Positions 42,961-49,445 of a DNA stretch of 64,000 nucleotides are shown piece after piece. The number at the start of each line of letters is the position of its first letter. Positions within the stretch are counted from its first letter, which is position 1. The notes beneath the pieces were generated by a model. It was not told the DNA's origin. It saw nothing but the letters and a program-made list of their open reading frames with translations, and ran no database searches. Source of the stretch: JALHOP01 sp964484195 (lineage in GTDB: Bacteria; Myxococcota; XYA12-FULL-58-9; JALHOP01); contig CAZAER010000001.1 in assembly GCA_964484195.1 (NCBI GenBank), positions 868,001-932,000 on the forward strand, in the 5' to 3' direction. Position numbers and translations under genes: made by a program.

Positions 42961-43710
42961 TCAGGCGTTGACGCCGTTCCAGAAGCGCTCGGCGAGGAGC
43001 ACCAGACGCTGCCAGAAGCTCGACGGCACCGGCGTCGCAGGGGGCGAAAGAAGCGTGACCGGCGGCAGCGGCGCCCAGGTGCATTGCATCGGCGGCTCCT
43101 GCTCGGCGAGCCGATCGATGGCGCTGTCGAGCGTGTGGATACCAATCTGGTAGGAGATGAGCTCCGAGTTGATGAGCGTGTTCGCGTCGAGGCGGTCGCA
43201 CATCGGTTGCGTCGCGGAGACTGCCTTGCATGCCGTCTGCTGCGGCAGACCGCTCAGGAAGCCGAGCACCAGCGTCGGACGATGCGCCCGCTCGTGGTCG
43301 ATCGTCGACTGGATGATGTCCTTGCAAAAGGCGGCGCAGAAGCACGGGTCGTAAGCCGTGTCGCCCGAGGGCCGCACGCCGGCGATCTTCGTCGGATCGT
43401 TGATCGCCGCGTTGTAGCCAGGACAGCTCATGAATTGCGCGTCGATCCGCGGCTCACCGGTGAAGGCGGTCCCGAACGCCGTAAGCGCGGCGGCGGGCGT
43501 TGCCGGAAACGAGCTGCCGACGGTCACCCAAGCGTTGCGCCCCTTCTTCTGCTGGTCGCGATACACTTCCATCATGGGCGCATCGGAGCACATGCAGGTC
43601 GGACTTGCCGCCATGCAGTCGGTCTCCGACACGAAATGCCCGGGAACCTGAGCATCCACGCGGACCGCGATAACGGTCACGAGAGCGATAGTCGAGATGG
43701 TGAGCTTCAC
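42961..43710 (-). CDS. secreted cysteine-rich protein with an HExxH motif
   Basis: 249 residues. Signal peptide MKLTISTIALVTVIAVRVDA-Q. At least nine Cys in the mature part, paired as CMC, CFC and so on, suggest several disulfides. Residues 139-143 read HERAH, the zincin HExxH pattern, inside a predicted helix (IIQSTIDHERAHRP), so it could be a small secreted metalloprotease, although no third ligand is obvious. A Pro-rich segment and a C-terminal helix (SSFWQRLVLLAERFW) follow. It overlaps the lipoprotein gene upstream by 4 bases, and its stop lies 5 bases before the GTG of the TMTC-like gene. Confidence 0.7.
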   Translation of the reverse strand: MKLTISTIALVTVIAVRVDAQVPGHFVSETDCMAASPTCMCSDAPMMEVYRDQQKKGRNAWVTVGSSFPATPAAALTAFGTAFTGEPRIDAQFMSCPGYNAAINDPTKIAGVRPSGDTAYDPCFCAAFCKDIIQSTIDHERAHRPTLVLGFLSGLPQQTACKAVSATQPMCDRLDANTLINSELISYQIGIHTLDSAIDRLAEQEPPMQCTWAPLPPVTLLSPPATPVPSSFWQRLVLLAERFWNGVNA

Positions 43711-44246
43711 TGCCCCGCCTCCGCGTCGTAGGTGATGACCGCGCTCGGCCAGTTGCTCGGTGGGAATTGCGCCACCTCGAAGTGCGTCGTGATGATGAGG
43801 AGCTGCGTGCCGTCCTGGGCGATAGACGTTTGCGAGAGCTCGCCGTCCTCGAGCAGGAAGTTGCTGGTCGAAGCCACGAAGACGTCTTCCGCCAGCGTGC
43901 CCGGCTGCGTGATGCGATAGTAGGAGTCGGTGCCCTCATAGTGGGCGTAGCGGATGAGGTGCGTCGCGTCGAAAGCGATGAAGCTCTCGACCTCCGCTCC
44001 GACATTCGCGTCCAAAAGGGTCGTGGGGACGTCGTAGGTCTTGTTCGAGGGCAAGCCGGTGGGATTCTCGGTGTCCTGGATGAGGATCTCGACGGTATCC
44101 GCGCGCCACACCGAGGTGAAGTCGCCCGGGCCCGACGACGCATCGTCATCACGGTCGCCGTCACCGTCACCATCGCCGCCATTGCCGCTCGAGCAACCAG
44201 CGATAGCCGCCGCCGCGAACAACACGAATAAAAATCGGGGGGTCAT
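43707..44246 (-). CDS. lipoprotein of unknown function
   Basis: 179 residues from the ATG at 44246, giving the lipoprotein signal MTPRFLFVLFAAAAIAGC. A longer frame to 44294 lacks signal character. An acidic Gly-Asp repeat linker (GDGDGDGDRDDD) precedes a beta-rich domain. Such GD-rich linkers can bind Ca2+ or simply act as spacers. It is coupled by ATGA to the cysteine-rich protein, with which it may form a surface complex. Confidence 0.75.
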   Translation of the reverse strand: MTPRFLFVLFAAAAIAGCSSGNGGDGDGDGDRDDDASSGPGDFTSVWRADTVEILIQDTENPTGLPSNKTYDVPTTLLDANVGAEVESFIAFDATHLIRYAHYEGTDSYYRITQPGTLAEDVFVASTSNFLLEDGELSQTSIAQDGTQLLIITTHFEVAQFPPSNWPSAVITYDAEAGQ

Positions 44247-44304
44247 GGCCGAGCCCAATACCAGCGCGCCGCGACATGGGAAAGAGCGAATCACCGCCGA
44301 GTTT

Positions 44305-44333
44305 TTGGCCGCTTTGGCGGTGCATGTTAGCGT
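44305..44333 (+). promoter_or_regulatory. leaderless-type promoter of the AMIN-domain gene
   Basis: TTGGCC (44305-44310), 17-nt spacer, TAGCGT (44328-44333), ending 6 nt before the ATG at 44340. Confidence 0.55.
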
Positions 44334-44339
44334 CCTGCC

Positions 44340-44744
44340 ATGCGCACGCGTCTCATCCTCGCTTTGGTCTCGCTCTTCCTGGCCTCCCCGGCAGCGAGCC
44401 AGGACATGGAAGACGCCCCCCGCAACCTGGAATTCGTCGGGTTCCAGCAGTTCCGCGAGAGCTCACGCGTCTTCGTTCGCACCAACGAAGCGGCTCACTA
44501 CCGCGTGAGTCAGCGTGACGGCGTCGTCAGCATCACGCTCGACAACACCGGCTGTCAGGTCATCAACAACCTGCGTCATCTCGACACGCATCTCTTCGAC
44601 GGCCCCGTCGCGATGATCCAGCCGCGCGTCATCGAAGGCGCCTCGAACAGCAACATCCAGATCGACATCTACGTGCGGCAAGCGGTGAACGTGAAACAGT
44701 CCCAGAAGGACAACGTCATCACCCTCGATTTTCCGCGGAACTAG
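44340..44744 (+). CDS. small exported AMIN-like domain protein
   Basis: 134 residues. Signal peptide with cleavage after SPAAS (MRTRLILALVSLFLASPAAS-QD). The mature part is a single beta domain: NLEFVGFQQFRESSRVFVRTNEAAHYRVS, VVSITLDNTGC and VNVKQSQKDNVITLDFPR match the AMIN fold that targets PilQ and amidases to peptidoglycan or the division site. There is no second domain. It precedes lptD by 16 nt and may be co-transcribed, so a role in envelope assembly is plausible. Confidence 0.75.
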   Translation: MRTRLILALVSLFLASPAASQDMEDAPRNLEFVGFQQFRESSRVFVRTNEAAHYRVSQRDGVVSITLDNTGCQVINNLRHLDTHLFDGPVAMIQPRVIEGASNSNIQIDIYVRQAVNVKQSQKDNVITLDFPRN

Positions 44745-44760
44745 TGCTTTCTAGGGCCCC

Positions 44761-47175
44761 GTGCCTCGCTTAACGTTCGCGCTCGCGGTGCTCCTCCCCT
44801 GCACCGCGCTGGCCCAGGTTTCCGGCCCCGCGCAGCCCATGCAGCTGGGCGGCCAGCCACAAGCGCCGACGGCGGAAGACTGCAAGGTCATCCAGTTCTC
44901 CGGCGAGGCCATGGATTGCCTCGACGGAACCTGCACCATCGCCGGCAACGCCGAGCTGCGCTGCGCCACCACCCGCCTCAATGCCGACGTCGTCGAGGTC
45001 GACTACGACGAAAACCAGCGCTTCAAAGGTGCCCGCGCCAGCGGCAACGTCATCTACGTGCGCGGCCGCCACGTGATGACCTGCACCAATCTCCACGTGG
45101 GCGAGGATCACATCCAGGGCCGCGTCGACGACGCCCTGTTCAACGTCAAGCTCACGCCGCCGGACCTCGCAAGGCCCGGTGTCCCCGAGGGTCGCAACAT
45201 GGCGAGCTTCAGCGGCGACATCGAGCGCTCGACCGAGCAGGACTACAAAGTCTACGGCGGCGACTTTACGCTCTGCGATTGCGGTCTCGAGCCACCTTCC
45301 TGGCGCTTCACCGCGAGCGAGATCGACGCGCACATCGGGCGGCGCGCGACGCTCTGGTGGCCGGTCTTTCGCTTGCGCCCGTTCAGTCTCTTCGAGCTTC
45401 CCATCCCGATGGCCCCCATCTCGATGCCGCTCTCCCGCCGCGCCTTCGGGGTGATGCCGCCGAACCCGCGCTTCCTCGGCGGTCGGCCGCTGCTCGATTT
45501 GCCTATCTTCATTCCCATCGGCGACTCGATCGACCTCACGCTCATCCCCGGCACCCGCATGGACTGGGCTCCGCCAACCACCTTCAATCCATCGACCTGG
45601 GGCGCGCCTCGGCTCGGTGGACGCGTGCGGTATGCGGCAACGGACACGTGGTTCGGTGAGCTCGCGTGGGACTACACCCACGACGGCGGCAACTGGCGCT
45701 CGCGGAACGCCGACAAGCCCGGCGCCTATCGGCCCGACATCGACGCGACCGGCCAGCTCACCGAGCGTCTCTCGCTCAACGGCTTCCAGCGGGCCGAGGT
45801 GGCGAAGAACCTCGACTGGAGCGCGACGCTGAGCTGGGTCTCGGACGACGTCATCCTGCGCGACTTTGCCGCCAACATCCGTGACGCCGCCTCGAACTAT
45901 CTGCCGACGCGCACCGGTTTTCTGTTTCGACCCGACGGTTTCAGCGCCCTCGCGATGGCGGACTACTTCGTCCTCACCAACAACTACGGGCGCGCCGACA
46001 ACGCGACCATCGACTACTCGAACACCAAGGGTCAGGAGAACAACACTCTCCACCGCATGCCCTTCGTGCGCCTCGCGATGGAGCCGCTCCCGGTAGCCGG
46101 CGGCGTGACCGTCGACGCGGACGCCTCGTTCGTGCGCTATGGCCGCCTCGCCGCACCCAACCCGCGCGCCGGCCTGGTGGTAGACGGCCTCAACGTCGGC
46201 AACCTCGCCGCCGGCATCGCCTACGCGAACAAGCTCGGCCACTTCAACGTGCAAGCGCGCGCCGGCACGGACGCGCTGTTCACGTCGAACGACACCGAGA
46301 ACGACAGCATCAACTCGGTGTTGCTCTCGGCGAAGGTCGACACGCGTCTGTCGCGCTCGTTCGGCTCCTTCGTGCACACCATCACGCCGCGCCTCGAATA
46401 TCGCAGCATCCCCACGCAGTCGGGTACGCTGCCGCAGACAGTGTCGGTGCTCGGTGACCCCACCGAGGTTTTCTACGACGCGCGTCTGCAACGGCGGACA
46501 TTCCATCAGGCCATGGTGGCGGTGGACCAAGCTCTGTGGGTCCGCGGCCCGTTGTCCGCCCTACCCGTCTTGAATCTCAGCTTGCGCCAGCCGTTCGATC
46601 TCCAAGGCGGTCACATTCTGCAATCGCAAGCCGAGCTGCAGTGGCGGGCACCTCACTACCTCACCGGTACCGCGCGCGTGAGCATCGCCCCCGGCCAGGA
46701 CGAGCCGCTCCGCGAGGTTTCGGCGACGACACAGCTCTCGACCCGCTATGCGAGTCTGGGCCTCGGCTACGCGCGTTGGCAGGTGAATGCCGATCGCTTC
46801 GTGCGCAGTCTCTACGAGCTCGCGGCTCCGTACGGTTCCTCGGGTGGCTCGCTCCGTCCCATCCACACCCTCAGCGGCAGCATCAACACGAACATCCGCC
46901 GGGTCTCTCTCGGCTACAGCACGGACTACCTGCTCCCCTTGCGAGAGGATCAACTGCCGGTTCAGACGGCCACGGACGAATATCCCGACTTTCGCGACAA
47001 CCCAGCCAACCGCCGCACTTTCGTCGAGCACCGCGGGACCATCGCCTACCGCTCGCCCTGCAACTGCTGGGGTGTGACCGCGATGATGGCCTTCCCCAAC
47101 AACGAGCTCTGGTGGGACAACAAGCGCATCAACATCTTGTTCGATATTGGTGGGTACAGTCTGGGGAACCGATGA
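44761..47175 (+). CDS. lptD: LPS-assembly outer-membrane protein LptD
   Basis: 804 residues from a GTG with a signal peptide (VPRLTFALAVLLPCTALA-Q). N-terminal LptA-like jelly-roll domain (about 40-160; repeated strands such as AELRCATTRLNADVVEVDYDE) followed by a large barrel. The segment CDCGLEPPSWRFTASEI is the OstA/LptD signature next to the barrel, and the C-terminal RSPCNCWGVTAMMAF keeps the Cys pair used in domain-linking disulfides. LptD with LptE inserts LPS in the outer leaflet. The stop overlaps the next start (ATGA). Confidence 0.92.
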   Translation: MPRLTFALAVLLPCTALAQVSGPAQPMQLGGQPQAPTAEDCKVIQFSGEAMDCLDGTCTIAGNAELRCATTRLNADVVEVDYDENQRFKGARASGNVIYVRGRHVMTCTNLHVGEDHIQGRVDDALFNVKLTPPDLARPGVPEGRNMASFSGDIERSTEQDYKVYGGDFTLCDCGLEPPSWRFTASEIDAHIGRRATLWWPVFRLRPFSLFELPIPMAPISMPLSRRAFGVMPPNPRFLGGRPLLDLPIFIPIGDSIDLTLIPGTRMDWAPPTTFNPSTWGAPRLGGRVRYAATDTWFGELAWDYTHDGGNWRSRNADKPGAYRPDIDATGQLTERLSLNGFQRAEVAKNLDWSATLSWVSDDVILRDFAANIRDAASNYLPTRTGFLFRPDGFSALAMADYFVLTNNYGRADNATIDYSNTKGQENNTLHRMPFVRLAMEPLPVAGGVTVDADASFVRYGRLAAPNPRAGLVVDGLNVGNLAAGIAYANKLGHFNVQARAGTDALFTSNDTENDSINSVLLSAKVDTRLSRSFGSFVHTITPRLEYRSIPTQSGTLPQTVSVLGDPTEVFYDARLQRRTFHQAMVAVDQALWVRGPLSALPVLNLSLRQPFDLQGGHILQSQAELQWRAPHYLTGTARVSIAPGQDEPLREVSATTQLSTRYASLGLGYARWQVNADRFVRSLYELAAPYGSSGGSLRPIHTLSGSINTNIRRVSLGYSTDYLLPLREDQLPVQTATDEYPDFRDNPANRRTFVEHRGTIAYRSPCNCWGVTAMMAFPNNELWWDNKRINILFDIGGYSLGNR

Positions 47176-48167
47176 TCGGTCACTTGAAACGCCTCCTTCG
47201 CGGAGCCCACCTCGACGAGCCCGAAGCGCGCGAGCTTTTCGGTGACATGCTCGACGGCAAAGCCACCCCCGTGCAGGTCGGCGCCGTGCTCGTAGCGCTC
47301 CGCTTGAAAGGTGAGACCGCCGAAGAGCTGCAAGGCTTCGCGCGGGCGGTGCTCGAGCGCTCGACCTTGCAGCAACAGGTCACTGACGTCATCGACACCT
47401 GCGGCACCGGTGGCGATCACCAAAGCACCTTCAACGTCTCCACCGCGTCCGCTTTCGTGGTCGCTGCGGCGGGGGGGCGCGTGGTGAAACACGTGGCGCC
47501 GCGCATTTCCTCGCGCGCCGGAAGTCTCGAGGTGCTGCAAGAGCTCGGCGTGGCCCTCGGTACCGACTGCACCGCCATCAAAGACTCACTCGCTGCCCAT
47601 CGCCTCGTCTTCGTGTCGCGCGAGCGGACGCTACCGACGTTCGACGCGCTCGCCCGGACCGCCGCCGCTCTCGAGGTCCGCACCACCGTCGATGTCGTCA
47701 CGCCGATGGTGAGTCCGATGGCGCCACGCTATCAGTTGGTCGGCGCCTACTCGGAAGCGCACATGGTGCCGATGGCGGAAGCGCTGGGGGAGCTCGGCCG
47801 CGAGCGTGTTTGGGTGGTACGCGGCAACGATGGTGTGGACGAGCTTTCGCTCTCGGCCACGACCAAGGTGGTCGCGTTCGAGAACGGTGCAGTGACGACC
47901 TTCACCATCGACCCGCGCGACCACGGACTCACGATGGCGCCCCCCGAGAGCGTCCGCGGCGGCGCCCCCAAAGAGAACGCTTCGATGCTACGGGAGGTCC
48001 TCGAGGCCAAGCGGCCCGGCCCACTCACCGACATCGTGCTCCTGAACGCTGGCGCCGCCCTCTTCATCGCGAACACCACGTCATCGCTCGCAAAGGGAAT
48101 CGACCTGGCGCGGGAGACGTTGATGAAGGGCGAAGCGCGAAGCCTATTGGCGCAGCTCGCCCGCTGA
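47172..48167 (+). CDS. TrpD-like phosphoribosyltransferase with altered substrate motifs
   Basis: 331 residues from the ATG at 47172. Anthranilate phosphoribosyltransferase fold: GTGGD PRPP loop at 78-82, N-terminal helical domain (TPVQVGAVLVALRLKGETAEEL), DELS motif and late NAGAALFIA. Residues normally used for anthranilate differ: KHGNR is KHVAPR (106-111), the HPxxK helix is LPTFDALA, and NxLGPLxNP is DVVTPMVSP. No other trp genes are near and it is coupled to lptD. It may be a genuine TrpD of a divergent clade, or a TrpD2-like paralogue with another substrate. Confidence 0.75.
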   Translation: MIGHLKRLLRGAHLDEPEARELFGDMLDGKATPVQVGAVLVALRLKGETAEELQGFARAVLERSTLQQQVTDVIDTCGTGGDHQSTFNVSTASAFVVAAAGGRVVKHVAPRISSRAGSLEVLQELGVALGTDCTAIKDSLAAHRLVFVSRERTLPTFDALARTAAALEVRTTVDVVTPMVSPMAPRYQLVGAYSEAHMVPMAEALGELGRERVWVVRGNDGVDELSLSATTKVVAFENGAVTTFTIDPRDHGLTMAPPESVRGGAPKENASMLREVLEAKRPGPLTDIVLLNAGAALFIANTTSSLAKGIDLARETLMKGEARSLLAQLAR

Positions 48168-48202
48168 AAAAAGAAACGCGCCGGGGATACCGACGCGTTT
48201 CG
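48168..48202 (-). terminator. terminator of the small gene at 48257
   Basis: Minus strand: stem GAAACGCG/CGCGTTTC (arms 48195-48202 and 48174-48181) with a 13-nt loop, followed by six T (48168-48173). It points leftward, so it serves the minus-strand gene, not trpD. Confidence 0.75.
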
Positions 48203-48256
48203 CGAAAGATTGCGCTGAGCGGGCTATGGCACCGCCAAGCCCGGAGAAGGGATGCT

Positions 48257-48442
48257 TCAGTACTCGATGATGATGACGCCGCGGTCACTCTTCTCTTCGG
48301 CATCATCCTCATCACGCGACGGCTCCGTCCGGCCGTAGCTGGACCCGTCATGGAGCGGCAGCTCGAGCCGCGGGCGCTCTTGCTTGCGCTTCTCGGCCTC
48401 TTCGCGACGCCGGAGCTCCTCGATGATGAAAGCGTCCAACAT
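48257..48442 (-). CDS. small acidic/basic protein, 61 aa
   Basis: Starts MLDAFIIEELRRREE and continues with a Lys/Arg/Glu helix, a LELPLHD segment and an acidic tail ending GVIIIEY. A strong AGGAG stands 8 nt before the ATG, and a terminator follows the gene, so this short frame is real. Similar small proteins beginning with this N-terminal helix occur in myxobacteria as far as I recall; their role is unknown. The mixed-charge helix plus hydrophobic end suggests a protein-binding adaptor. Confidence 0.75.
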   Translation of the reverse strand: MLDAFIIEELRRREEAEKRKQERPRLELPLHDGSSYGRTEPSRDEDDAEEKSDRGVIIIEY

Positions 48443-48676
48443 GTGCTTCTCCTACCCTCTACGACACGTGGGGCACGCGCCTTCGAGGAGTACTGCCACC
48501 AGGAGCGCTACTAAGACATTCCCGTTTAGACGACGAACGGGCTAGCCCTACTCACTACATCCTGCATGATCCCAGCGAACTAGCAACTGTTTCGCTGGCG
48601 CAGTCCCGGAAAACCCTCTACCTACGGCCGTCTTGTCGTCCTTTGACGATCGTAACGGCACACCCGTCGCCTTTAC
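48443..48676 (-). ncRNA. long structured 5' leader (or small RNA) of the 61-aa gene
   Basis: The predicted transcript from about 48676 has a leader of about 234 nt. On it CCAGCGAA pairs with TTCGCTGG (48598-48591 with 48579-48572, 11-nt loop), extended by GCAG/CTGC (48600-48603, 48562-48565 on the plus strand). CCCGTT/AACGGG forms a second hairpin (48541-48521), and GACGAC can pair with GTCGTC to close the whole. The long rod with bulges recalls regulatory or 6S-type RNAs, but no known consensus matches. Confidence 0.4.
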
Positions 48677-48682
48677 TTAAGT

Positions 48683-48711
48683 ATCGTAGGCGGTGGCCTA
48701 GGGTTTCGCAA
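48683..48711 (-). promoter_or_regulatory. promoter of the 61-aa gene
   Basis: Minus strand: TTGCGA (48711-48706), 17-nt spacer, TACGAT (48688-48683); start expected near 48676. Confidence 0.5.
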
Positions 48712-48736
48712 TGTGGGCGTGCCTTGGTGACCGCGT

Positions 48737-49159
48737 CTAACGGCCTTCGGCGCGCCTTTTGAAGCGTTCCAGGGTCTGCGGCAAGGTCATGCCGAGCAAG
48801 CGGTCTTTGACCGACCTCGGAATCAGGCCCTTGAGCTCCACGTCCAGCACGTACGTGGCCTTGGTCTTTTGACCATCGGCCTCGAGCTGCCAACCCCCGC
48901 TGTTCGAGACCATCATGGTCGCCGAGTCGAGCGTCCAACGCAGTGCGGCATGAGGCTCTTCCTGCAGGCGCAGGGTGTACGAGAAGCGCATCATGAGCTC
49001 GAGGTTGAACTGGGCGACGACGACGTTGTCGTGACGGCTCACGATGCTCACCGAGGTCATCTCTGGGAGGAACTCCGGATAACGCTCGTAGTCGGTGATG
49101 ACGCTCCAGACCTTCGCAAGCGGCGCGTCGATGACGATTGTTTCTTCTGCGCGGCTCAT
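48737..49159 (-). CDS. SRPBCC-family (polyketide cyclase/coenzyme Q-binding-like) protein
   Basis: 140 residues from the ATG at 49159; an upstream GTG adds an Arg/Ser-rich tail with no homology. START/Bet v1-like fold: EETIVIDAPLAKVWSVITDYERYPEFLPEM at the N terminus is the hallmark of the coenzyme Q-binding (COQ10/RatA) branch, and a C-terminal helix LLGMTLPQTLERFKRRAEG follows. These proteins bind a hydrophobic ligand in a cavity. Ligand unknown. Follows the zinc-ribbon gene with a 16-nt gap. Confidence 0.85.
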   Translation of the reverse strand: MSRAEETIVIDAPLAKVWSVITDYERYPEFLPEMTSVSIVSRHDNVVVAQFNLELMMRFSYTLRLQEEPHAALRWTLDSATMMVSNSGGWQLEADGQKTKATYVLDVELKGLIPRSVKDRLLGMTLPQTLERFKRRAEGR

Positions 49160-49175
49160 CGGCGCGCGCAAGCTA

Positions 49176-49433
49176 TCATAGGCGCTTACCGCAGGCGAGG
49201 CAGAGCGCTCGGCCGGGCGTGTTCGCAACCCCGCATTCGCCGCATACGATCCGTTCCGCCGGAGCCGGCGCCTGACGTTTCGTCAGCGAGCGGCCCTCGA
49301 GCTGCGTCGTCTCGATGTCGTCGAGGCGCGGCAAGTCGGGAGCTTCATCGACCTTCCGGCCGCAAGCGCGACACATGTCGCCCTCGAGCTTGGGTGATGC
49401 ACAGTGGGGGCAACGTCGGGTCGGTCGGGGCAT
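49176..49433 (-). CDS. small double zinc-ribbon protein
   Basis: 85 residues. Two CxxC pairs near each end: CPHCASPKLEGDMCRAC (about 8-24) and CGECGVANTPGRALCLAC (about 64-81) each make one zinc ribbon. The linker is acidic and has a TTQLEGRSL segment like an FHA-binding or docking peptide (pure inference). Function unknown; zinc-ribbon proteins of this kind are usually adaptors. Confidence 0.75.
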   Translation of the reverse strand: MPRPTRRCPHCASPKLEGDMCRACGRKVDEAPDLPRLDDIETTQLEGRSLTKRQAPAPAERIVCGECGVANTPGRALCLACGKRL

Positions 49434-49445
49434 CGTGAGACTAGC

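Noticed and set aside
43707..44294. Start at 44294 for the Gly-Asp lipoprotein
   Set aside because: The ATG at 44246 begins a proper lipoprotein signal; the extra 16 codons do not look like one.
48443..48676. c-di-GMP riboswitch or SRP RNA in the long leader
   Set aside because: The conserved GEMM and SRP loop sequences are not present.
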